Below are positions 35,901 to 45,965 of a stretch of DNA of 64,000 nucleotides, in pieces. The translations under genes and the position numbers were made by a program. How positions within the stretch are numbered: the stretch's first letter is position 1; the number at the start of each line of letters is the position of its first letter. A model generated the notes under the pieces. The model had not been told where the DNA came from. It did not search any database and saw only the letters and a program-made list of their open reading frames with translations. Origin of the DNA: Luzula sylvatica (Eukaryota > Streptophyta > Magnoliopsida > Poales > Juncaceae); contig OX326956.1 in the NCBI GenBank assembly GCA_946800325.1, positions 46,733,052 through 46,797,051 of the forward strand, given 5' to 3'.

Positions 35901-36888
35901 AATCCACTTCACCGCGTGTTAACTTCCTTCTATTTTGAAGAACCTGCATATTTCGACAAATATGAGTTCCACAACCGGTATCTAATACCCAATTGTCCAA
36001 AATTGAAATGTTAACATCTATAATAGTCATACCTGCGGTTCCGGCTTCCAAAGCCTTCCCCTTGCTTTTCTTCACCTCCTCGAGGTAAATCTTGCAATTT
36101 CTCTTCCAATGCCCAGTCTTTTTGCAATGGAAGCAGGTGACATCCTCAGATTTCTCCTTTCCTTTAGTCTTCGGTTTGGACAACGACTTGCCCGCACCGC
36201 CCTTGGACTTTTGTTTCTTACGAATCCCACCTTGAATCATGAGGACATCCCTAGCAACTCTTGCTTTGGGTTCCCCCGATGCCTTAAGCATCTCCGACTC
36301 AAAGTTCTTGAGCATCCCATGGAGCTCGGGAATCGTCTTGTTCATCGAATGCATATGATAGTTCGTTACGAAAGTTGAAAAAATCGGTGGCAATGCACAT
36401 AAGATCAAATCTTGTTGCATTATTGGTGACACCTTTTCTCCCAATTTCTCGAGACGATCAATCAATGATTGTACCTTTAACACGTGAGTGCTAACCGAAG
36501 ATCCGTTAGGCATCTTACAGTTAACCAACTCCTTTAACGTATTGAACCTTTCAATGCGTTCTTGCTCTTGGAACATTTCCTTGAGCGTGGCGTTAATTTC
36601 GTACGCATCCGAATCCTCGAACTGCTTCTGCAAGTTCGCGTCCATACATGCCAACATGAGGCACGTCACGTCATTTGACTCCTTCTTAAGTTTGTCAAAT
36701 GCCGCCTTTTCTTCGGGCGAAGCGTTCTCGTCGGGAGTAACCATCTTCGTGTCTAACACGTGACTTTTGCACTCTTGCCTAAGAACAATTCTTAGGTTAC
36801 GGTGCCAGTCAAGATAGTTCTTGCCGACTAGCTTCTCCCTCTCCAATACCGATCTAATCGACATTGAGTTGGTGTTGCTTGATGTCAT
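32914..36888 (-). CDS. Copia gag-pol polyprotein (copy B), intact
   Basis: The 1324-codon frame has the same length and the same catalytic residues as copy A: CCHC knuckle 252-265, protease DTG 303-305, integrase D503/D566/E602, RT YVDD 993-996 and RNase H D1167/E1208/D1246. Eleven residues differ from copy A: 17, 851, 856, 917, 937, 938, 965, 988, 1089, 1093 and 1238. None is a catalytic residue. Only one lies in the first 850 residues, so divergence is concentrated in RT and RNase H. The identical LTRs and open frame make this copy the better candidate for recent activity. Confidence 0.96.
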   Translation of the reverse strand: MTSSNTNSMSIRSVLEREKLVGKNYLDWHRNLRIVLRQECKSHVLDTKMVTPDENASPEEKAAFDKLKKESNDVTCLMLACMDANLQKQFEDSDAYEINATLKEMFQEQERIERFNTLKELVNCKMPNGSSVSTHVLKVQSLIDRLEKLGEKVSPIMQQDLILCALPPIFSTFVTNYHMHSMNKTIPELHGMLKNFESEMLKASGEPKARVARDVLMIQGGIRKKQKSKGGAGKSLSKPKTKGKEKSEDVTCFHCKKTGHWKRNCKIYLEEVKKSKGKALEAGTAGMTIIDVNISILDNWVLDTGCGTHICRNMQVLQNRRKLTRGEVDFRVGNGASVAALAVGDIFITLPSGFILELNNCYFVPSLCKNIISVSRLANDGYEFIIKNNEFSICKDNLFYGNVLLENGLYILDMNYTNDKSIYNINTNRIKPKVDSKTYFWHCRLGHINEKRISKLHKDGLLDSFEFDSYGQCESCLLGKMTKAPFSKVGERSKELLELIHSDVCGPMSTEARGGYRYFITFTDDFSRYGYIYLMRNKSESFEKFKEFQNEVQNQLGKTIKALRSDRGGEYLSYEFEDHLKDCGIVSQLTPPGTPQWNGVSERRNRTLLNMVRSMMSQTSLPKSFWGYALETAAFLINRLPSKSVQKTPYEMWTGQPPVLSFIRIWGCDVYVRKMFSDKLEPKSEKCLFVGYPKETKGYYFYNPEENKVFVARRGTFLEEDFISQRASGSKIDLEEVRDSEINIEPMDVDPNPSIVEDVEPIAQGAPRRSSRTRLEPVRYGFIVTDEGNVELIDDEPTTYKDAMLSEDSDKWHDAMKSEIQSMYDNQVWNLIDPPPLVKPVGCKWVFKKKIDMDGKVHTYKARLVAKGFKQIHGVDYDETFSPVAMLKSIRIILAIAAYYDYEIWQMDVKTAFLNGNLSEDVYMTQPEGFIDPKNPKKVCKLQRSIYGLKQASRSWNIRFDEVIREYDFIKNEEEPCVYKKVSGSRVAFLVLYVDDILIIGNDIPMLSDVKKYLNTRFAMKDLGEAAYILGVRIYRDRSKRLLGLSQSTYIDKVLKRFFMQNSKKGFLPMSSGINFSKAQCPTSSEEKNNMDKVPYASAVGSIMYAMICTRPDVSYALSVLSRYQSNPGDPHWQAVKTILKYLRRTKDQFLVYGGEDNGLVVTGYTDASFQTCTDDFRSQSGYVFCLNGGAVIWKSSKQPTVADSTTEAEYIAASEAAKEAVWVKKFVTELGVVPSILEPVAVYCDNTGAIAQAKEPRSHHRSKHILRKFHLIREILQRQDVVILKIDTDENVADPFTKPLPVTKHDRHARTIGLRYLEEEVGL

Positions 36889-37571
36889 GATTGCTACAAC
36901 GAAAAATACTTTAAAATGAGATTGATACTGATATGTGCGAACTTAGACTTATGTTATATGTTTATATGATGATATGAAATATGTTACTTTTAACAAATCA
37001 ATAACCCTAATATTGATTCGGGATTCTAAATCCAATAACACTTCAAGACCCATATTTCATGATCCTCCCACAAGTGACTTTGGCCGACAAATGGGATCTC
37101 ACTATTTAGGTAGGATAAATCCAATCGCATCCAATACGACTCTTGACCTTTTATAGGATTTTGGTATCGAACCATATCATATATGATTCAAATTCCGTTT
37201 GTGCATCCTAACTATGCCCCGAACCCCAATCGGATTGGCTTGGACGGTTAAGTCACAACCATGATCACATATCGTTCAATTGAACTACAAATGCGCCCGA
37301 CTTTGGCCTGAACCCGCATTTGTCCCCAATTAACGCTTGCCTCTCATGTTGATACATACAACAATGCACGCCCGACTTTGGCCTGAAACCGTGCAAGGTG
37401 TGATGACCAACCTCGGAGGTTGTGAACATGGAAGGCATTTCATGACTTAAGTATTATGCAGGGATTTATGTGATATAATCTAATTATATCAATAAGCAAG
37501 TATATCATGATGAATGAACATAATTAATAATGATTAGAACCACAATTAAATAAATCAAGAAAAATTACACT
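36889..37571 (-). other. Copia B leader, part next to gag
   Basis: Non-coding, matching 5174-5850 of copy A apart from scattered substitutions and a 6-bp insertion near the gag start. Confidence 0.7.
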
Positions 37572-38180
37572 GTGCGTCACGACGCAACATAACGTCCGTC
37601 ATGACGCACCGTACTAAAATGGACTTCCATTGACTTCCGTCATGACGCAACATAACGTGCGTCACGACGGACTTCACAGGTCCGTCATGACGCCAGACCG
37701 TGCGTCACGACGGACCATACAAAACAATTTTGTTGTCTATTCCAGAAACTATTTCAGGTTCCTCCGTCATGACGGTTGGTTACTACCGTCACGACGGACC
37801 GTGTTCTTCCATCATGATGCCAGACGGTGCGTCATGACGGACTGTACAAAACCATTTTGTCCAGATTTCCAGAAACTTTTTGAGGTTCTTCCGTCATGAT
37901 GGTTGGTTATACCGTCACGACGGACTGTTCTGGTCAGTCATGACGCCAGAGGGTGCGTCATGACGCACTGAACAAAACCATTTTGTTCAGTTTGCCAGAA
38001 ACTTTTTGGACTTCTACCGTCACGACGCACCAAACGGTCCGTCATGATGGTACGAATTTACATAGTGCGTCATGACGCACAACTTTTGTGCGTCACGACG
38101 GACTGAGTAACGCCTCAGATCCAACTCTTGGATTTCCCGTGTGCGTCATGACGCACCATATCGTGCGTCATGACGCACCA
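37572..38180 (-). repeat. Copia B leader palindrome cluster
   Basis: About 20 CGTCATGACG-type palindromes match those at 5851-6459. A few units differ between copies by single bases, for example a CGTCGTGACG in A that is CGTCATGACG in B near 38165. Confidence 0.85.
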
Positions 38181-38413
38181 GACCTGAAATTCAGTTTTAT
38201 TTTGTAATTTTAACAGATTTTAATCGTTTCAAAAACGATTAATCATGAACAATTCATGATTACTTCTAGATTCTTTTGATCATCTCATGATCAAATACTA
38301 GTAAGTTTTCTATGGTCCTAATTTTACAACTACATGATTATGTCCTAAAATTCTACATGAAATTCCGAATAACACTTATTCGAAATCGATTCGACGATCG
38401 AATCGTGACGATC

Positions 38414-38425
38414 GCTCTGATACCA
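38414..38425 (-). other. Primer-binding site of Copia B
   Basis: The minus strand reads TGGTATCAGAGC, complementary to the initiator methionine tRNA 3' end, one base inside the 5' LTR. Confidence 0.94.
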
Positions 38426-38426
38426 C

Positions 38427-39382
38427 TGTTGGAAATCGGCGTCACTACCGAGCCCCGCGCAGCGGATTGAGAGGCCCGGTCCGACCCGATCCCGAGGACC
38501 ACGTCAACGACTCGACCGTACGAATCATGAAATGCAACTAAACCTATGAATATAACTCTTATATACATAGAAACATACCACGTGAAATTGATCACGGAGA
38601 CGGGTTGTTCAGTTAGTTACTGCTTGCTTCGATTCCGGCGACACGCACGTCCCACGCCCGCGCGATTCGACACCAAATCCGAAGCTCCGATTATGTCGTA
38701 TACAACCGGATTCTATCCGATTTGTCTCCGACCTTGCTCGTCCTTGCTCTCGATTGATCACAGTCGAAGATCTTAGTTTAGATCTCTCTACTCGTATCCA
38801 CCTCGAGCTTTTCGTCTTTCGGTTGCGGTGAATTCCCCTAAAATTCACCACAATCTTGCTTAAATTTCCTCAACTTGTCACACAAGTTTTATCTCTTTTC
38901 TCCAAGCTCTAGATCTAGTTCTTAGCACAGAATAATGGCTTAGAGAGAGAGAGAGAGAGGTTACAAGAATATAAATATATTCTGTGATTAATGAGTATTA
39001 ATGAGTATCAAAAACTGCTAATCCAGAATTCGGATCACAGTGCGTCATGACGCACCATATAGTGCGTCACGGCGCACCAGTCACAATTACTGAATATAGC
39101 CGTTACACAGTGTATCGTCATGACGCACGATAACGTCCGTCATGACGCACCACCGTCATGACGCACAACTTGGTGCGTCGTGACGGTATACTCACAGATT
39201 GGCTTTCTCAGAATTACTCTACTGTGCGTCATGACGCACAATATGGTGCGTCATGACGCACCATGTAATTTCTGCCAGATTTGCATAATCTTATTATGCA
39301 TCCAATCGTTCCGACGAACACGTATGTTTGTCTACACTCATTTGTACATTCAACTAGTTGATCTGTAACTGTATTTCCTTCA
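38427..39382 (-). repeat. 5' LTR of Copia B
   Basis: It is 956 bp and appears identical to the 3' LTR. The U3 palindromes span 39040-39262 and the TATA-like box is at 38970-38979. The outer flank is ATGAA. Confidence 0.97.
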
Positions 39383-39387
39383 ATGAA

Positions 39388-40696
39388 AACATCACAAAAC
39401 AAGATACTAAACTGATTCGAAAACAACAATAACACATACATATACATATACATACATTACAGAATTAAAATAATAATACAAAACTATTGCAGAGGCATAA
39501 AAATATTAATACGAAACTCAACATCGTTGGCGTTCTCACTCTCGAGGTACCCTTAACTCCCGATGACATGTCCATTTCACCTATATTTAATATATGTAAA
39601 TAGAAATGATTAGTCACGGAAGTGACTAAGTGAGTGAAACCTCGTTAAAAATAATCATAATTAAAATAAGTACTTTTCAAATAAGTTCATAAAATAATCT
39701 CGTATATCTTCAAATCGTACCTTTTCTAATATATCTCAAAATACTTGCCCCGGTTTTCGAAATCAAAATCACTTACCTTCATACATAATCATAATCATAA
39801 TCATAATCATAATCATACCGAAATATATACCGGGGTGAGGACGCTAATAACTCTCGACTGAAGTGCCAACCCGAATTGATAGCGAATCACACATGGGCTG
39901 GAACAAAACAAAAGGGGAACACATCCACCCGACGACTGGATATCCTTGCGCCACAGCCGGACCCCTCATGGGTCGGGACTTTGCACTACATCAAGTTAGC
40001 TATGCCTTTCTCTCAATAGAGTCTCCCAGAGACCCTTTCTAAAATCGCAAGTCCCAGCTTACGTTTTAGACTAATTCAAATCATACATATAGAGAGCCTC
40101 CCGGAGACCCTCACTAAAATCGTATGCCCGGCTTACGTTTTATCCAAATAAAATTCTATATATATGTAGAGTCTCTTTAAAATCCATAATATAATCATAT
40201 TATTTACTAAGTATCTTTATTAAAACAAAAACACTTTTTAACACAAATCATTAATGAAAACAAATTCGAAATATACTTTCTATATTTGAATGAATATCCA
40301 AATTCAAAATCATAATTTCGCAACTCATTTAAAATCATGAATTGTCATACCTGCTTTTTGGAACAAATATATAACGATATCATAAACTAAATAATATAGG
40401 TTTTCGTAATCAAACAAGCTTTTTGGAACAAAATCCGTTTTAATTAAATTAACCAAAATAAGTATAAATAACGGTGAAAAGTGAGAATAACACTCACGAT
40501 ATCGTAAACAAAATAATTTCTATTTTCATAACTTAGCACGGTTTTTGGAACAAAACTCATTTTAACGAAAATTACAAAATAACTATAATATACGATTTTA
40601 ATTAGAGAAGAGTGAGAATTACACTCACAGATTAATTGAATGAACTCGTTCGACGCCAAGACGAAATCGAAAGCCTAGCTTCGAAATCGAAAATCG
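39388..40696. repeat. Body of the Gypsy-type solo LTR
   Basis: Non-coding. It has a (CATAAT)n-like microsatellite at about 39785-39818, a GC-richer block near 39830-40000 (with CCGGACCCCTCATGGGTCGG), and a pair of repeated phrases (GAGTCTCCCAGAGACCCT and GAGCCTCCCGGAGACCCT). Similar sequence recurs at 44560-45210. Confidence 0.6.
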
Positions 40697-40704
40697 ATAT
40701 CGAC

Positions 40705-41545
40705 CAATGTTTTAAATTGCGATATTGCGGTCCATTGCGGTCGGGTATTTTTTGCAGCGGATTGTGTTTGCGGGCGCAATTGCGGCGCAATGAACTTATT
40801 GCGGACAGTCGTTGCGATATTAAATTATGTAAAAATAATAGTTTGTTTAAATATATTTTTTACAATATTTTCTTCTAAAAAGGATAAAAAAGTTGATTGT
40901 CCAGGAACATTTTCAGTAAAAATAAAAGTTGATCATAAAATTTTCATTAAAATGGCAATTATACGGGATCTTTGGATTTGTATTTTGTTGAAGAATTTTT
41001 TGTCGACATCCAAAAATATCAAAACACTATAACTCAAATTTTAAATCGAAACATCAATGAAATACAATGAAAATTATGAAAGCCAAATATTTATAGATGA
41101 AAATGGCATATTTTAGAAGTTATGTATGTTATGAGTATATTTGATCAAATATTTTGATAATAAAACATGGAAACTAAGTATTCAATAATCTCAAAAATTA
41201 TGTTATAATGTTTATATTAAATAATTCTCGACAAAATTAATTTAACGTGTGTTTCGTGTTTAATTCAGGGTAAAAGACAAAATTTCACAAATTCAAGCCC
41301 ATCATTGCGTTCCTCTCGTCGAGACGAGCGATTTCAATATAAATTTCGTGTAATTTGATGGAAGGATTTGAAAATTACAACGATTTGAATATTATCCCGC
41401 AATTTGTACCCGCAATTACCGCAATTGTCCCGCAATTTTCCCGCAATTGCGCCGCAATGGCCGCAATTTTTCGAAAACGCAATATACCGCTATATGTTAT
41501 TGCGAAATTGCGATTCTAAATTTCGGGCCGCAATTTAAAACACTG
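40705..41545. mobile_element. Non-autonomous hAT element, 841 bp
   Basis: The termini are CAATGTTTTAAATTGCG and, on the minus strand, CAGTGTTTTAAATTGCG (16 of 17 match). The flanks are a perfect 8-bp duplication, ATATCGAC (40697-40704 and 41546-41553). Subterminal DNA is full of CCGCAATT/AATTGCGG motifs. No transposase frame. Confidence 0.85.
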
Positions 41546-41769
41546 ATATCGACCGATAAAGAGCAAAAACTCGAAAGACATTGAAATACCTCATAATCTC
41601 TTTCTATCTAGCACTACTAGACCCATCTACTTCATCGTACTTCCAATTTGATTGATCTCTATCCAACAGATATAGTTTTCTCTCATTTTGTTGTTGGGCG
41701 AAATGGCTTATGAAATGATCAAATAACTTTAGGGGAAATGACTTCTGTTAGAAAGAAGCTAGCTAGGAG

Positions 41770-42877
41770 CAGTGTTGTAAAAAACGAAAAATGGTACAGA
41801 ACGGTCCGGCACCGTTTTAGTGTTTTATCCGTAAAACGGTCATAAAACGGTTAAAAAAAATTAAAAACGGTTAAGTCATAATACAATAAAATATCATCAA
41901 AATACAACAAAATACCAAAAATATCATCAAAAATATCATCTTAAATAAAACATAAACAATGTCCAAATACAAAAAAATAACACACAAAGTCTTAATAAAA
42001 CATAACAACATCAACATCGACTAATCCTAAACCCTAAACTGAAATTCAACACAAATTAGACAAAATCAGCAAAAAAACCAGCAACAAATCAGCATAAATT
42101 AGACAAAATCAGCACACATTAGACAAAAACAGCACAAATCAGCACCAAATCAGCACAAGTTAGGTAAAATCAGTACAAATTAGGCTAAAACAGTATAAAA
42201 ACAGTACCAAATCAGTACAAAACAGTATGAACATACAAACAGCACCAAATTAGCACAAACACGATAAATTCAGAACAAAAACAGCACAAATTCAGCAAAT
42301 TTAACACGAAATTATCCAAAACAACCCGAATTCAGCCAAAAACAGTACAAATTCAGCATATATTAAGCAAAAAAAAAAGAACGAATTCATCACAAACGTC
42401 ATAAATTCGGTACAAATACATCTCTAATCGAAAAAGAAGAAATTACTTGCAAATTTGCGTCTCCAATTAGTCGCCTTGCTGCAGCAGTGAAGGAGAGAAC
42501 TTGAGCCCTGAATTTGCGTCTCCAATTAGTCTCCACTTTAGTCGCCTTGCTTCTCTCAGTTTACCTTAGATGGACATAGTATTAGGATGAAGAAGCTCGA
42601 CACTAGGGCTGAACAAGTTGAAGATGATTAAAGTCTTAACTTTTGAAGTTGGGCCAAGAAAAGAAAGCCCAAAAAATATGTTAGCCCCAATTTTTTAAAC
42701 AAAAAACGGTAAGTAAAACGGTTCCAAAACGTTTTTGAGAAAGAAAAAAACGGCAAAAAACGTTAAAAAAACGGTGGACCGTTTTGTTCAACCGTTTTGG
42801 CAAAACGGAACGGTTTGCTACCGTTTTAACGTTTTTCACCATTTTTTAACCGTTTTACACCGTTTTTTACAACACTG
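41770..42877. mobile_element. Non-autonomous hAT element, 1108 bp
   Basis: Perfect inverted termini CAGTGTTGTAAAAAACG are flanked by a perfect 8-bp duplication, GCTAGGAG (41762-41769 and 42878-42885). Subterminal regions carry many AAAACGG/CCGTTTT motifs. The centre (about 42040-42370) is a degenerate array of CAGCACAAAT-like units. No transposase frame. Confidence 0.9.
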
Positions 42878-43220
42878 GCTAGGAGGCATATAAGTCTAGC
42901 CGCTTAATAAACATATGGTGCGGTCCAATAAGAAGTTGTACCTTTTCAGATATAATCCTAAAACTTATTTATTTACTCATCTATAAAAATCCATGTACAT
43001 TATTACAACAGAAATATAAAAATATAGTCATATATTATAATTATTTTAGTGAACCCTCAAATAATTGATATTAAGATTACACCATAATGAAAACTCAAAT
43101 ATAATATATTTAAATTTAATATTTTGAAAGAATTAAAATATTGAACATAAAATTTCGATTCAAATCTTTTCATAAAGAATCACGACAAATGTCAAAACCC
43201 TTTTTTTTATATTTATTACA

Positions 43221-43690
43221 GAATTTTTTTTCAAAGTGAAGATATCGATATAAAAATTGTGGTGGATCAATTTGGAATTTTTGTTAATTTTTTTTGAGAA
43301 ATTTAGAGAAAATGATTTCATGAAACCGATGGATGAAACTAAAGAATTATCAAATGAAACATGGATTCATCCTATATTTTTTGAAAAACAAACTCGTCAC
43401 ATAAAAAGACAATTTGATGAGGATGTTAGTGAAGAAATAATGCTCTCAGTCGCAGAAGATTTTAGGATTAATGATATCTTGAACATTGTAGATATGGTTC
43501 TTTCTTAATTCACTTAGGAAGAGGTTCGAGCAATTCAAATTTCATGAGACTAATATTGAATTTTTATTTAAATTGAAGAATTCTCCCGGTCATTCGTGGG
43601 CGGGATGTTGTGGCTGTTGGTTCAAATTCTATTTGATTGTTTCAAAACAATATCGATAATAATAACGATTTTTTCGAAGTGTTTTACATT
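43221..43690 (+). pseudogene. hAT transposase pseudogene (TTF/ZMYM1-like), part 3
   Basis: It resumes after the Gypsy-type LTR with SEDIDIKIVVDQF. Then 43257-43508 gives an open stretch with FRENDFMKPMDETKELSNE, HIKRQFDED and AEDFRINDILNIVDMVLS. These follow the later part of the same transposase (FR..GF..AM.EAKE...; RKRQFDE; E.FRVNYFL.IVD). It fades after about 43690. Confidence 0.72.
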
Positions 43691-43734
43691 AGGAAAATAC
43701 AATTGAGGGTAAAATGGAGCATAATAGTTATCCA

Positions 43735-43783
43735 AAAAAGAAGAAGAAGAAGAAGAAGAAGAAGAAGAATAAGAAGAAGAAGC
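43735..43783 (+). repeat. (GAA)n microsatellite
   Basis: About 16 GAA units with one TAA interruption. Confidence 0.95.
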
Positions 43784-43959
43784 ATAAATCATGGTCCATC
43801 AAGCCAAACTTGCACAAGATATAAGCGCTCAAGTGAAAATCATTGAAGACGAATGAAGATATAATTTCAATATCACAAGAGTTTCGTTCATGAACTTTCA
43901 TGATTTGGAATAGCACTCTACATTTGCATGATATCAAGGCTATTCCAAACTTATCTAAG

Positions 43960-45218
43960 ATTAATTTAAAGCTCCATTAATAATATGAAATCATCAAATT
44001 TCCAACCAAATAACTTACAAATTGCAAAATCAATGAATGGGAAATATGCGTTAAACGGACCCCAAACATTTAAACGGACCCCAAACATTTAAACGAATGT
44101 CATATGCGTTAAACGATAATCCATGTTTTTCGTTTCAGAAGTCACTGACAACAAAACATATAGCTTGCATTTAGAGGAATGGGAAATATGTTTGAATGAA
44201 TGATGAATCGTTTGAACGTTTGGTCAAGTGTTTACGCAACACGGGTGTCCTTGTCACAGGCGACAATTGAAGTTAAAGCTTCAGATAGCGTTTGAACGAA
44301 TCTCACATTCTGGTGGCGTAAAAACCCTAGGAATTTGAATTTGCATTTGAACGATAAGTTACATGCGTTTAAACGCATCGTACGAAAAGTACGAATTTCA
44401 AATTGCAACGGCTAATTGATGGGACATCTTTCAAACGTATCTCTAGTGTCATGAGACATCTTTCAAATTGCATCGTACAACGGTACAATATGTTTGAACT
44501 AGCTACATTTTTCCTCCATATAGTGTCACATAGTCATGCAAAAAGAAATATAACATAACAAAAACATAAACGGGCGAATCCCGTATATGTTAACATAATA
44601 CCCTATTTAAAATTGTAAACCCAGTTTAAGCTTTCTCAAAAACCAAATTCTTCATATAATGTAATTAATCTATATACGTATAATTATTAAAGCAAATTTG
44701 AAAACCATTATTATTCGCATAAATTCGAACTATACCTTTCAAATTTGAAAACAATCCAAATCATTTATAACTTTTGAAATCTTTAGGTTCGAAAAATCCA
44801 ATATGAAAAATCCTTTAAAAGAGTAACTATCCACATTTGTTATTGAAACTCAATTCCTAAATATATCACAATATCATAAACAAGTAATTTATAATTTCAA
44901 AATTTAACATTTTTTGGAACAAATTTAGTTTTCACAAAATGAACCAAAATAAGTATAATTAACGGTCTTAGTAAGAGAAGATTGGGAATAACACTCACTT
45001 GATTGAGATAACCCGATTAACACCAAGATAAAATAGAATATCTTGTTCCGAAATCGAAAATGAATATCAATCGAAAATAAAACGAAATCGCTTCTAAAAT
45101 ATTCTCCTACTTTGTGTTTCGTGATTCTCCACCAATTTTTCATTATTTTCTACTTTCCTCACATTTATTCTCAAGTTTATTTTCCCGGTCTATTTATGGT
45201 TCGGAGAGAGAGGAGTAG
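43960..45218. repeat. Second Gypsy-type LTR fragment with GTTTAAAC motifs
   Basis: The right part (44560-45210) resembles the body of the solo LTR at 39388-41760: both have a TTTTTGGAACAAA phrase, an AACCAAAATAAGTATA phrase and AGAATAACACTCAC-like phrases. The left part (44040-44480) holds many CGTTTAAACG and CGTTTGAACG units, including a 16-bp palindrome at 44363-44378. Its ends could not be set. Confidence 0.5.
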
Positions 45219-45957
45219 TAGAGCTGACAAAACGTGACCCTACCCGAAAAGATGATCTGACCCGTCCGAATCCGAACCCGACCCGAATAAAAAAATGTTC
45301 AAAAGTCAATGATCCGAAATCGAAACCGAACCGAAACCGAATGACCCTAACCTGAAATGGAACCGAAACCGAATGACCCGAACCCAAAATCGGCATGAAA
45401 CAAAATGATCCGAACCCGAAATCGACCTGAAACCGAATGATCCGAAACACGAACGACCCGAAATCCGTACTAACCCAAAATCCGAATATCCGAAACTCAG
45501 GACCCGAATGATCCGAAAATCACGACCTGAATGATCCGAAAATTAATATATTATTGCTAAAATCAATATGTTATTGTTATTTCTAAAATGTCTCGAAATC
45601 AATAAAATAAATCCAAATGACCCATAGACTAAATTTTCGAAAAGCGAAATAAGTCTAAATCAAATTTTGCGAAATCCGAATGACCCGAAATTTTTCGGAA
45701 AGCAGAATGATTCGAAATCAAATTTTGCGAAATCCGAATGACCCGAAAGAAACGATCCGGAACCGAATGACCCGAAAACGGAAACGACGTGAAACCAAAT
45801 GTCCCGAAATCGAAACGACTCAGAACCGAATGATCCGAAAACCGAAACAACCCACAACCAGAACAACCTACGATCCGAACTACCCAATGACCCGAACGAC
45901 CCGCAAACCAAAATGACCCGAACCTGAAATGACCCGACCTGCCTGTTTGCCACCTCT
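45219..45957 (-). mobile_element. Short hAT-like element made of TTCGG/GGGTC repeats
   Basis: One end reads TAGAGCTGACAAAACGTGAC at 45219. The other, on the minus strand, is TAGAGGTGGCAAACAGGC, the same asymmetric pair as in 10076-15793 but reversed. The interior is degenerate CCGAATGACCCGAAA repeats. Flanks share GGAG, but an 8-bp duplication is not clear. Confidence 0.55.
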
Positions 45958-45965
45958 AGGAGCAA

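Larger units (their letters stand above)
30850..39382 (-). mobile_element. Complete Copia LTR retrotransposon B (8533 bp)
   Basis: Two 956-bp LTRs (30850-31805 and 38427-39382) flank a primer-binding site, a 1.5-kb leader, an intact gag-pol frame and a purine tract. The 5-bp target duplication ATGAA is perfect (30845-30849 and 39383-39387). The two LTRs look identical by eye, so insertion is very recent. It has everything needed in cis and in trans for movement. It lies inside a Gypsy-type solo LTR. Confidence 0.97.
30768..43220. mobile_element. Gypsy-type solo LTR broken by three later insertions
   Basis: It begins TGTCACACCCC, a common start of long plant Gypsy LTRs, and ends TTTATTACA at 43220. 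Flanks are GAAAT (30763-30767) and GAATT (43221-43225), one mismatch. Removing it joins the transposase pseudogene at ...SVRN / FF.SEDIDIK, which supports this right end. An alternative end at 43010 has a perfect GAAAT flank but leaves 210 bp unexplained. Without Copia B and the two hAT elements with their duplications the LTR is about 1.95 kb. No gag-pol of its own is present. Confidence 0.6.

Noticed and set aside
1..39382. Idea that Copia A and B were copied together with the ABCB genes in one segmental duplication
   Set aside because: Their flanks differ (GTGTG right of A, ATGAA around B) and the surrounding DNA is unrelated, so they are separate insertions.
40696..41554. Reading the 841-bp element as Mutator-like with a 10-bp duplication GATATCGACC
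   Set aside because: The extra matching bases come from the element's own first C and last G. With an 8-bp duplication the ends become CARTGTTTTAAATTGCG, a better fit to hAT.
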